From JAWPMV01 sp038527215 (GTDB lineage: Bacteria > Bacteroidota > Bacteroidia > J057), in assembly GCA_038527215.1 (NCBI GenBank), contig JBCBGC010000046.1, positions 1-52,532 on the forward strand: a stretch of DNA of 52,532 bases, in the 5' to 3' direction. A program made the position numbers and the translations under genes. The notes under the pieces were generated by a model. That model made no database searches. It was not told the origin of the DNA and saw nothing but the letters and a program-made list of their open reading frames with translations. Below are positions 25,976 to 33,571 of the stretch, piece by piece. Each line of letters starts with the position of its first letter. Within the stretch, counting starts at the first letter, position 1.

Positions 25976-26920
25976 GGCTTGACCTTCGATAAATAAGGCC
26001 GGAACCAGGGGAGAATGAAGGCTTAAGGTAAGTTGCAAAAGCCCTTGTAGGATACGAGGACCTGGCCGAAAAATCCAATCAGGGGGTAGAAGAAACACCT
26101 GATCTCGAGCCGCAGCCGGGAGGTTATAGAGGCGAGGATGAAATTCTACCAAATTAGCGTAGGCCTGGTCATTATCGCTGACCAGCATCAGGTATTCAGG
26201 TTTGCCGGTGAGGATGTGGTCTTCCGTCACCGAGACTAAGGCAGAGGGTGCTTCCGAAAAAATATTTTCTCCTCCGGCTTTTTCGATCATTTCATGCCAT
26301 AAGCCCACGCCTCCAGCAGCCTGAAGCGGGCGATCATTCACCAGCATAACGGTGGGATATTTTATTTGGATCTCCGTACTGTCCAGAATGCGTGCTTCCA
26401 GAGCCATGAGAGAATCAGCGATCTGATCTGCCTTTTTTTCTGCGCCCATCAAAACCCCCACATCACGGATGCTTTGGTACACCGCTTCCAAATCCTCGTA
26501 GCGAAATAAAAAGTAAGGCCAGCCACTCTGGTCGAGCAGACGAATGTGCTCCTCAGAAAAACTCTCTTCCGCCAGAAGAATCAGGTCAGGGTTGAGTTCA
26601 GCTACCAATGGCAAATCAATCCCATTTTCATCAAAGCCGACTTCAGCCCATTCTCCCACTTCTGCTGGGAAATCACAGGCCATAGAGCGCCCGATCAATT
26701 TACCTTCCGCACCAATGGCGAAAATGGTTTCCGTAATGGATGGGGTGAGGGACAAAAAGCGCTGGGGTGCGCGCGGCAATTCAATGCTACGCCCTGTACT
26801 ATCCTGATAGACCTTCGAAATTAAGGGTGCCTCATCGATCAATTTCTCCCGCTCCCCTTCTCCACAGCTAATCCAAAGGAAAAAAGGCAGCAGACACGCC
26901 CATCGAAGAAATGTTTGCAT
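25970..26920 (-). CDS. Periplasmic substrate-binding lipoprotein, BtuF/FepB-like
   Basis: 316 residues from the ATG at 26920. This start gives a short lipoprotein signal peptide ending 'LWISC' (Cys19). The longer frame, from 26980, would overlap the preceding gene and lacks a signal peptide at its front. The protein has the two-lobed substrate-binding fold of cobalamin/iron-siderophore binding proteins: 'PQRFLSLTPSITETIFAIG', 'CDFPAEV', 'PLVAELNPDLILL' and 'GGENIF'. It would present a corrinoid, haem or siderophore to an ABC permease, but no permease or ATPase gene is nearby. It is the last gene of a tightly packed operon (10 bases after the hemolysin III family gene) whose other members are housekeeping enzymes. 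The ligand is unknown. Confidence 0.8.
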   Translation of the reverse strand: MQTFLRWACLLPFFLWISCGEGEREKLIDEAPLISKVYQDSTGRSIELPRAPQRFLSLTPSITETIFAIGAEGKLIGRSMACDFPAEVGEWAEVGFDENGIDLPLVAELNPDLILLAEESFSEEHIRLLDQSGWPYFLFRYEDLEAVYQSIRDVGVLMGAEKKADQIADSLMALEARILDSTEIQIKYPTVMLVNDRPLQAAGGVGLWHEMIEKAGGENIFSEAPSALVSVTEDHILTGKPEYLMLVSDNDQAYANLVEFHPRLYNLPAAARDQVFLLPPDWIFRPGPRILQGLLQLTLSLHSPLVPALFIEGQAL

Positions 26921-26930
26921 AGGACTTGGT

Positions 26931-27584
26931 CTAGGCGTGTACTTCTGCCTGCACAAAATAAAGAGAATACAAGACCGCAATGTAGTGGCTCACACTGCCT
27001 GTCAATACAAAGAGGTGCCAAATGGCGTGGTGGAAATTGAGCTTATGCCAGAGATAAAAAACTACCCCCAGGGTGTAAGCGGCCCCTCCAACTGCTACCC
27101 ACAAAATGCCCTCGAATGACATGGCTGAAAAAATCGGCTTGGCGATAAAAATGATCAGCCAGCCCATACAGACGTAGACCGCCGTCGACAAAAGGTTAAA
27201 GCGGCCGGTAAAGAAGATTTTGAAGAGGGTGCCCAGCAAGGCCAGTCCCCACAAAATTCCGAGGAATACATAGCCCGAAGTCCGGTCCATGAAGAAAAAG
27301 ATGAAAGGGGTATAGCTGCCGGCAATGAGGAAAAATATGCTAATATGGTCCATTACCCGCATGGCCTTTTTGACCATAGGGTTCGAAATGCTGTGATAAA
27401 GGGTGGAAAAAACATACAGCATCAGCAGACAGGCACAAAAAATACTCACCCCCCAGATGTGCAGGGGATTGCCATGAGAAACGGTGAGGGATACCAGAAT
27501 GGGAATGCCCACAATGCTCAGGATTACCCCAAATCCATGGGTTAGGCTGTTGGCCAGCTCTTCCTGAAAGGCTAAGGATTTCAT
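26931..27584 (-). CDS. Hemolysin III family / PAQR-like membrane protein
   Basis: 217 residues with seven predicted membrane helices. Family signatures are 'ANSLTHGFGVILSIVG' at the N-terminus, 'FSTLYHSISNP' with the conserved Ser and His, 'MDHISIFFLIAGSYTPF' with Asp and His, and 'HHAIWHLFVLTGSVSHYIAV' near the C-terminus. The conserved His and Asp residues form a zinc site in the related adiponectin/progestin receptors. In bacteria the role is not settled; membrane homeostasis has been proposed, and the hemolysin name is historical. The gene lies nine bases after ispH and ten before the BtuF-like gene, so it is co-transcribed with them. Confidence 0.9.
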   Translation of the reverse strand: MKSLAFQEELANSLTHGFGVILSIVGIPILVSLTVSHGNPLHIWGVSIFCACLLMLYVFSTLYHSISNPMVKKAMRVMDHISIFFLIAGSYTPFIFFFMDRTSGYVFLGILWGLALLGTLFKIFFTGRFNLLSTAVYVCMGWLIIFIAKPIFSAMSFEGILWVAVGGAAYTLGVVFYLWHKLNFHHAIWHLFVLTGSVSHYIAVLYSLYFVQAEVHA

Positions 27585-27593
27585 AAAGGAGGC

Positions 27594-28454
27594 TTAGACG
27601 GGTTCAGTCTGATTGATCGCCTGATCAATATACTTCGCAACATTTTCCATGAGCCACATAGGGGTAGAGGTAGCTCCACAAATCCCTACGCTCTTAGCAT
27701 GGCTGAGCCAGTCGAGCGCTAATTCATCTACATCAGAGATGAAATAACTTTGTGGGTTCACGGATTTACAGGTTTGATACAGGGCCTTGCCGTTAGAGCT
27801 TTTTTTACCTGAAACAAACACGATCACATCATGGCGGCTGGAAAACTTGATCAATTCAGGTTCGCGATTGCTGACTTGCCGACAGATGGTATCATTGAAT
27901 TTGAAATCTTCAAATCGGTCGGACATCTTCTCCTGAATGTCATATAATAATTTGGTGCTTTTGGTGGTCTGGCTAAAGAGGGATACCGGTCCTTCTACTT
28001 CTAGCTGCTCGACCTCATCCACGCTGGAAACTACTACGGCTTCCTGCTGGGTCTGGCCCACCAAGCCATTCACCTCGGCATGGCCTTTTTTCCCAAGAAT
28101 GACGATCTGGCGATCCTCATCGTAGGCTTGTCGAATCCGGTTTTGCAATTTCAGAACCACCGGACAGGAAGCATCAATCAGCTCTATCTGGTTGTCCATG
28201 GCGGTCTGATAGGTCTCAGGGGGTTCCCCGTGGGCCCGAATCAGGACCGTGGCATTTTTTAGTTCTTTGAATTCCTCATGACTGATAATCTGTAGCCCAA
28301 GGTTTTGCAACCTTTCTACTTCCTTATCATTGTGCACGATATCGCCCAGACAGTATAGCTTGCCATGTTCATGCAGGTGGTCTTCTGCCATCTCAATGGC
28401 ATATACCACGCCGAAGCAGAAGCCTGAATTTTGGTCGATTTCAATGTTCAACAT
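27594..28454 (-). CDS. ispH: 4-hydroxy-3-methylbut-2-enyl diphosphate reductase (IspH)
   Basis: 286 residues, the usual size. IspH carries out the last step of the MEP pathway, making IPP and DMAPP with a [4Fe-4S] cluster. The three cluster cysteines lie in 'GFCFGV' (near residue 13), 'DASCPVV' and 'GICGATSTPMWLME'. The substrate-binding 'IRAHGEPPE' and 'YNGKALYQ'-type region ('SSNGKALYQTC') are also present. It lies 18 bases after cmk and nine before the hemolysin III family gene, in a queD-cmk-ispH-hlyIII-btuF-like operon. Confidence 0.95.
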   Translation of the reverse strand: MLNIEIDQNSGFCFGVVYAIEMAEDHLHEHGKLYCLGDIVHNDKEVERLQNLGLQIISHEEFKELKNATVLIRAHGEPPETYQTAMDNQIELIDASCPVVLKLQNRIRQAYDEDRQIVILGKKGHAEVNGLVGQTQQEAVVVSSVDEVEQLEVEGPVSLFSQTTKSTKLLYDIQEKMSDRFEDFKFNDTICRQVSNREPELIKFSSRHDVIVFVSGKKSSNGKALYQTCKSVNPQSYFISDVDELALDWLSHAKSVGICGATSTPMWLMENVAKYIDQAINQTEPV

Positions 28455-28472
28455 AGGGATGAATATATCCGA

Positions 28473-29174
28473 TTATGGGAGAGGAACTAAATGATTTTCC
28501 ATACGCATCTTAGCCCACTGACAGACTTGCTCAATCTGAGAGTCTATGCTATGATGTGTAGTATCTAAAACGATAGCATCCACAGCTTGTTTCAAGGGAC
28601 TCACTTTTCGTGTAGAATCTATGCGATCTCTTTCGGCCAGGTTTTGAATAATCTTTTCCAGATTGGTTTCAAAGCCCTTGGCAGCCATTTCTTCCATTCT
28701 TCGGGCCGCCCTTGCTTCCAGGCTGGCCGTCATGAATACTTTCAACTCCGCCTCGGGAAAAACGACGGTCCCGATATCACGACCATCTACCACTACTCCC
28801 CCCTGTGAACCCAGACGTTTTTGTTCTTTTACCATGGCTTTTCGCACGATCGCATGTCTGGCTACCTGACTTACCTGGTCTGATACCTTGGGAGAACGAA
28901 TGATTTCTGATACATCTTCTCCATTTAATCTTACCCGCATGCCCGGCTTATCCGCTTCATAAAAAAAGGCCAACTCTATTTGTTCAATGGCCGCTTCCAT
29001 CTGCGAATTGAGTTCATCGTAGGGAATCTGGTGCCGAAGGAAAAATAAGGTTACCGTGCGGTACATGGCCCCTGTATCCAAATAAAGATATCCCAGTTTT
29101 TGTGCTACAGCCCGGGCAGTGGTACTCTTTCCGCAGCCCGCAAAGCCGTCAATCGCAATGGTAATGTTTTTCAC
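28473..29174 (-). CDS. cmk: Cytidylate kinase
   Basis: 233 residues. It phosphorylates CMP and dCMP with ATP in nucleotide salvage. The P-loop is 'GFAGCGKSTTA' (about residues 10-20, with Phe-Ala in place of the usual Pro-Ala). It is followed by 'YLYLDTGAMYR', the CMP-site 'NGEDVSEIIRSP', 'VVDGRDIGTVVFP' and 'ERDRIDSTRKVSPL', all typical of Cmk. It lies nine bases after queD and 18 before ispH on the minus strand. Adjacent cmk and ispH genes are, to my knowledge, common in Bacteroidota. Confidence 0.95.
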   Translation of the reverse strand: MKNITIAIDGFAGCGKSTTARAVAQKLGYLYLDTGAMYRTVTLFFLRHQIPYDELNSQMEAAIEQIELAFFYEADKPGMRVRLNGEDVSEIIRSPKVSDQVSQVARHAIVRKAMVKEQKRLGSQGGVVVDGRDIGTVVFPEAELKVFMTASLEARAARRMEEMAAKGFETNLEKIIQNLAERDRIDSTRKVSPLKQAVDAIVLDTTHHSIDSQIEQVCQWAKMRMENHLVPLP

Positions 29175-29183
29175 GATTCAAAG

Positions 29184-29597
29184 TTACGAAAAATCCTCAT
29201 CCATAGGTTTTCCCCGATATTCACATCTGGTCGTACAGGTCTCGAAAACAATGACACTGTAAAGCTCAGGAAGTTGCGGCTTCAGCTCCTCAAATAACCA
29301 CTGGGCAATATGTTCTGAGGTCGGGTTTCTTAAGAGCGGAATATTGTCTCGCTCGGCCACCTCATTGATGCACCAGTGGTCCAGCAACTCAATGTAAGGT
29401 TTGACTACCTGCTTAATATCCCCGAAATCCATCAGTAAGCCTGTCTGAGGGTCTGTTTCTCCCACCACATTTACCTGCACCCGGAAACTGTGCCCATGCA
29501 AGCGCCTGCATTTATGTCCTTCCGGCATCTGGGGCAGAAAATGCGCTGCTTCAAACTTAAATTCCTTACTTAATAAGACCGGCATATCGGCTATCAA
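29184..29597 (-). CDS. queD: 6-carboxy-5,6,7,8-tetrahydropterin synthase (QueD/PTPS family)
   Basis: 137 residues. The zinc ligands are His19 ('AAHFLP') and His34 and His36 ('LHGHSF'), with the QueD-type catalytic Cys30 just before ('HKCRRLHGH'). 'GLLMDFGDIK', 'LLDHWCINEV' and 'PTSEHIAQWL' complete the family pattern. The enzyme makes the pterin precursor of queuosine and other 7-deazaguanines. It appears to head the cmk-ispH-hlyIII-btuF-like operon, with nine bases to cmk. A slightly later ATG (Met5, 29585) is an alternative start and would give the more usual N-terminus. No other queuosine genes are in the window. Confidence 0.9.
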   Translation of the reverse strand: MIADMPVLLSKEFKFEAAHFLPQMPEGHKCRRLHGHSFRVQVNVVGETDPQTGLLMDFGDIKQVVKPYIELLDHWCINEVAERDNIPLLRNPTSEHIAQWLFEELKPQLPELYSVIVFETCTTRCEYRGKPMDEDFS

Positions 29598-29707
29598 TTT
29601 GATATATAGCCCTCAAAACAAGGCGTAATTCCCCGAATAAGCAAATCCCTATATAAGGAATTTTCCAGCTTATGCTTTGCGCAAAAAAAAGTCCGTAAAA
29701 GTGGTGG

Positions 29708-30181
29708 CTATCCTTTGGCCCGAATAGCTGCGACTTCAGCCTCTGAGATCGCGCTGGCTTGATTGCCAAAGCTGTTCCGGATATAGGTGAGCACCTGGGC
29801 CACCTCTTCATCAGAAAGCAGATCCCGGTGAGGGGCCATCACCCCTGCATAGCGCTCTCCGTTGACCTCAATCGGATCAAACATGCCATTGAGCACAATA
29901 TTGATCAGTCGGTCTTTGTCCCCTGTGACCCAGTCGGTTTCTGCCAGGGGAGGATTCATGCCCGGTACCCCTAAGCCATCGTTTTGATGACAGGTCAGGC
30001 AATAAGTGGTGTAGACTTTTTTTCCCGCACTGAGGTCCAATGATTCTTCTGCCACTGCTTCCTGCGAGGACTCAGTAGTGGCAGCCGGAGATTCAGCGGC
30101 TGGCTCCTGAGAAGTACTACCTGGTTCCCCGCAACAGTAAAAGAGAAATACTGGAAAAAATAGGAGGATGATTCTTTTCAT
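29708..30181 (-). CDS. Cytochrome c lipoprotein
   Basis: 157 residues. A lipoprotein signal ('FLFYC', Cys16) is followed by a Ser/Glu/Ala-rich linker of about 30 residues and a single-haem cytochrome c domain. The haem motif is CLTCH at 61-65, and the probable axial Met is in 'YAGVMAPH' (Met115). 'LSDEEVAQVLTYIRNSFGN' is the typical C-terminal helix of class I cytochromes. It would be tethered in the periplasm and carry single electrons. Since the sorbosone-dehydrogenase-like lipoprotein gene lies just 25 bases upstream in the same direction, this is its likely electron acceptor. Confidence 0.9.
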   Translation of the reverse strand: MKRIILLFFPVFLFYCCGEPGSTSQEPAAESPAATTESSQEAVAEESLDLSAGKKVYTTYCLTCHQNDGLGVPGMNPPLAETDWVTGDKDRLINIVLNGMFDPIEVNGERYAGVMAPHRDLLSDEEVAQVLTYIRNSFGNQASAISEAEVAAIRAKG

Positions 30182-30206
30182 GAAGGCTAGGATTCAGGCG
30201 ACTACC

Positions 30207-31544
30207 TTATTCTTCGATGGTCGCCAGCTTTTGATTTTGATAAACGATCCGCCAGATTCGGCCTTGCTGAGAATCACTCACATACAGGGAGCCATCCGGT
30301 CCTTCGGCCAGGCCTACTGGTCGGTAAGCAGATTTACGCGGATTCAAAATGGTGTCCGCCTGGGTAAAGCCTTCAGCAAAGACTTCCCAATCTCCGCTGG
30401 CTTTTCCATCCGCCATGGGTTGGAACACCACGAAATATCCAGCTTGCGGCTCAGGTGCCCGGTTCCAGGAACCATGGAAAGCGATGAAAGCGCCATGTTT
30501 GTATTTCGCAGGGAACATATCTCCCTGGTAGAAGTGTAGGTCATTGGGGGCCATATGGCCGGGAAAGCCTACAATGGGGGGCTTGATGCCTTCACAGCGG
30601 CCTTGGATCTGCCCATCCCCGCCGTACTCAGGCGCAAGCATCTTTTTTTCTTCGAGTTGGTTATAGTAGCAAAAAGGCCAGCCAAAGTCGTCCCCTTCGT
30701 CGATTTGCAGAAATTCTTCCGCAGGAAGCTCGGCGCTTTCTTTGGTATCAAACAGGTCTTTCCAGAGATCATGCAGGCCATCGCGCCCATGCTGCATCGC
30801 ATAAAGTCCATCGGTTTGGGGATTCCATTCCAGGGCGATGGCATTGCGGATACCTGTGGCATAGCGTTGACCATGCTCCTGCTGAGTCTGTCCGGCTTGA
30901 GTAGCAGAAAACTTCCAGATGCCCGCCTGTAAATCAAGCTGAGGACAAGGATCCAGGCCCATGGAACCAGGGGTTCGCATTTGTTCCTGACAGGCATTAG
31001 AAGGCGCGCCTACATTGACGTACATATTTCCCGCCTGGTCAAAGGCCAGGGTTTTGTCCGCATGCTGATTCTGCTCCGGGAAGCCACTGGCGATGGTGTC
31101 CGGAGGTAGTTGCGGAAGCAGCTTATCCGGATCGAGTTTATAGCGGAAGACGGTCAGCATGGAGGAGGCATAGAGGTACCCCTCATGAATCCGCATGCCG
31201 GTTCCGACATAATCACCAAAAGCCTCCACCTGATCAATTCTACCATCCTGGTCAGCATCTCTTAAGGCCAGGATGCCCTTACCATCTTGCAGGCGTCGGA
31301 GTTTGAGAAAAATATCGCCATTGTCGCGCACCGCGATATGGCGACCCCGGCCCAGGCTATCTGCCACCACAAAGGCCCCAAAACCATCTGGCAATTCCAG
31401 TAAACCATTATCCGCATCTACGCTTAGCGGGAAAGCGGGCTGGGTAGCTTCTTTTACCTCAGGGGCACAAGCACCCATGAGACCTACCAATAGCAGGCTC
31501 AAGCCGAGATTTTTGAGAAAAAAAGAGGAGGAGCGTATGTTCAT
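30207..31544 (-). CDS. Sorbosone/glucose-dehydrogenase-like lipoprotein (PQQ-type propeller)
   Basis: 445 residues with a lipoprotein signal ending 'LMGAC' (Cys26). The propeller motifs include 'FVVADSLGRGRHIAVRDNGDIFLKL', 'ADKTLAFDQAGNMYVNVGAPSNAC', 'TGIRNAIALEWNPQTDGLYAMQHGRDGL' and 'GSLYVSDSQQGRIWRI'. These fit the soluble PQQ-dependent glucose/sorbosone dehydrogenase fold. It would oxidise an aldose or sugar aldehyde in the periplasm, with electrons passing to the adjacent cytochrome c. Its ATG overlaps the stop of the upstream metallophosphoesterase gene (TAATG), implying coupled translation. The substrate is unknown and PQQ use is inferred. Confidence 0.85.
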   Translation of the reverse strand: MNIRSSSFFLKNLGLSLLLVGLMGACAPEVKEATQPAFPLSVDADNGLLELPDGFGAFVVADSLGRGRHIAVRDNGDIFLKLRRLQDGKGILALRDADQDGRIDQVEAFGDYVGTGMRIHEGYLYASSMLTVFRYKLDPDKLLPQLPPDTIASGFPEQNQHADKTLAFDQAGNMYVNVGAPSNACQEQMRTPGSMGLDPCPQLDLQAGIWKFSATQAGQTQQEHGQRYATGIRNAIALEWNPQTDGLYAMQHGRDGLHDLWKDLFDTKESAELPAEEFLQIDEGDDFGWPFCYYNQLEEKKMLAPEYGGDGQIQGRCEGIKPPIVGFPGHMAPNDLHFYQGDMFPAKYKHGAFIAFHGSWNRAPEPQAGYFVVFQPMADGKASGDWEVFAEGFTQADTILNPRKSAYRPVGLAEGPDGSLYVSDSQQGRIWRIVYQNQKLATIEE

Positions 31545-33454
31545 TATCTTAATTCTAGGGTGTCAACTTCTTCGAGGGTATCAGGATTTCGGACTTCCAT
31601 GGACAATTTTTTTCCGTCCACTTTGAAAATCACCAGGGCATGCTGGGTCGTGAAACCCGTAACAAAAGGCGTCCAGGGGGTTTGTTCCTGCGCATAATAA
31701 GGAGCGCCGGCGGCGCCGTTATTGATCTGCCAGATGGTTCGCTTAAAGTCCAGTTTTTCACTGGCCCAGGAGTCCGGATAAATGTTGGTTTCGGGACCGA
31801 TTTCAGTTTTGGCGTAGTTATGCTCATCACCCGTCAGGATGGCGATCACCTTGCTGCTTTGATTGACCAGCAAATCAAGGTACTGGTCCCGTCTTTCAAT
31901 GATGCCATCTTCTACGGGCTTACCTGCCACATAAGGGCGAGGCATGTTGTTACCGCTATACCACATATCATCCTGGGTATGCCCTCCATTGGGGAAAGCA
32001 GGGGTATGCTGAGTAACGATTACGTGGTCGATGTTCTCATCTCCCTCCAACATCTTCAGGGTTTCTCCCAGCCAGGCCAGTTGCTTGTCCATGATGTACC
32101 CGTGCAAGCCTCCACTGGTGAGCGGGATGGCCTGACTGCTGGGCGCATACCAGTAATCAGAGTTCAGCACGATGACAGCCAGGTTATCATAGGTGTAGTA
32201 GAAAACATTCTCTTTATAGGAGGGGAAATCAATCTTTTCAGGATCGGGATCATAGCTGGCTCCATCCTCGCTATCGGGACCATTCTCCGGCAGGACAAAA
32301 TTATCTTTAAAAATGGCCTCTGCCGATTCCGTAGCATAGGGAAAGCGGTCTACAGAAATGCGGATTCTTTCTTTGGTAACCATCTCCCGGGTCAGGGCTT
32401 CATGATTCCCCATGCTCACATAGATAGGGAAGTAATGGGCAAAAGGCTCCACGCCACGCTTCCAGTTGGCATATTGGAGGTTTTGCATGCCGGGATCGGT
32501 GAGGTATCCATTGATCAGGTCGCCCGAAAACTGCATAAAGGAAACGCCCTGGTAGGTAGCGAGCGCCATGATTTTTTTCATAATATAGTTGTTCGCCCCA
32601 AAGACATCTCTTTCCCCTCCGCCCTGGCCGGAACGGGAATCACTGGCATAAGCAAATTTGAAGGGCTGACGGCTGCCCGGGGCGGGCGCAGTGGTCAATC
32701 CATAAGTCTGCTTGACGTTGCCAAAACTTACCGTATAATCATAAGCCTGGGCCGCTTCCAGACCGCTGAGTTTAATTTCGTGGTGCAGGCTTTCCTCTTC
32801 CTCAGTAAATTCCTTGCCGCCTACCGAGATGGTGGCCGCCACTTTTTTGTTGGTTTCGAAGGAAATGGTGGCTCCTTCTGGCGTCAGGAGATTGACAAAT
32901 GGTCCTTCCAAGATGCCTGCATCTACTTTAAAAGGCCCGGTTCCGGAGAAAGTAACCCGCCCATCATACAGGATCAGTCCGTCGGCTGAAACGACCCGGT
33001 ATCCAATGGTGCCATGGCCGCTTTCTTCCCAGCCTACCATATCATAACGGCCACTCAGGTTTTTCTTGATCACCACCTGGGCCTTGCCTTCTGTGATATC
33101 GGTCTGACGACGAAAAACGGGGAGAGGATGCTTGGAATCTCCATAAGGAATCAGCCCATAGTAGATACTACCGGCAAAGGTTGGTAAACCAAAATCAAAC
33201 AGGATCCCTTGGCCAAATCCCTTGGGGTTCCCATGCATGGCTTTGAGATTCAGCCCGCTTTCCTCCGTATTTTCCGTAACATCTTTTCCCCTATATTCGA
33301 CCACCACTTTCCCACGCTTGACAGACATATTGTGATGGACCTTAGGGATCACCAACTTTTGGGCGCAGGCCGTTTGGACCCATAGGCCAAAAAACAAACC
33401 ACCCATTAATAGAAGCCGGGTGGAACTAGCAACAGAACTGAGGTTATATTTCAT
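31544..33454 (-). CDS. Exported calcineurin-like metallophosphoesterase, purple-acid-phosphatase-like
   Basis: 636 residues with a signal peptide (1-31). About 230 residues of beta-rich N-terminal sequence, including a fibronectin-like stretch ending 'AYDYTVSFG', precede the metallophosphoesterase core. Core motifs are FSGDLING (D312), MGNHEA (N350, H351), TQHTP (H483) and LTGDEHNY (D543, H545). The first motif reads ASDSR (D272): the usual Asp-x-His has Arg in place of His. The protein would hydrolyse phosphate esters in the periplasm or outside. It is the first gene of a three-gene unit with the dehydrogenase (one-base overlap, TAATG) and cytochrome c. The association of phosphatase with sugar oxidation hints at sugar phosphates as substrates, but that is speculation. 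Confidence 0.85.
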   Translation of the reverse strand: MKYNLSSVASSTRLLLMGGLFFGLWVQTACAQKLVIPKVHHNMSVKRGKVVVEYRGKDVTENTEESGLNLKAMHGNPKGFGQGILFDFGLPTFAGSIYYGLIPYGDSKHPLPVFRRQTDITEGKAQVVIKKNLSGRYDMVGWEESGHGTIGYRVVSADGLILYDGRVTFSGTGPFKVDAGILEGPFVNLLTPEGATISFETNKKVAATISVGGKEFTEEEESLHHEIKLSGLEAAQAYDYTVSFGNVKQTYGLTTAPAPGSRQPFKFAYASDSRSGQGGGERDVFGANNYIMKKIMALATYQGVSFMQFSGDLINGYLTDPGMQNLQYANWKRGVEPFAHYFPIYVSMGNHEALTREMVTKERIRISVDRFPYATESAEAIFKDNFVLPENGPDSEDGASYDPDPEKIDFPSYKENVFYYTYDNLAVIVLNSDYWYAPSSQAIPLTSGGLHGYIMDKQLAWLGETLKMLEGDENIDHVIVTQHTPAFPNGGHTQDDMWYSGNNMPRPYVAGKPVEDGIIERRDQYLDLLVNQSSKVIAILTGDEHNYAKTEIGPETNIYPDSWASEKLDFKRTIWQINNGAAGAPYYAQEQTPWTPFVTGFTTQHALVIFKVDGKKLSMEVRNPDTLEEVDTLELR

Positions 33455-33485
33455 GAAATTTAGTTATTCGTAGGCGAGGGTTTCA

Positions 33486-33513
33486 TTCCGTAAAATTGTC
33501 GTTAATTACGGAA
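33486..33513. promoter_or_regulatory. Inverted repeat in a divergent promoter region
   Basis: TTCCGTAA (33486-33493) and TTACGGAA (33506-33513) form a perfect eight-base inverted repeat with a 12-base spacer. It is placed between the divergent starts at 33454 and 33572. The spacing and symmetry suit an operator for a dimeric regulator. No canonical promoter was found on either side. Confidence 0.4.
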
Positions 33514-33571
33514 AATGCCCTCTTTTTACCAATTTTAGCCAGCTTTCTGTTTTACCCATTTTACGCTCACC

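Noticed and set aside
31640..32989. 449-codon plus-strand frame opposite the phosphoesterase
   Set aside because: It is long, but the minus strand has signal peptide and phosphoesterase motifs and this frame has neither.
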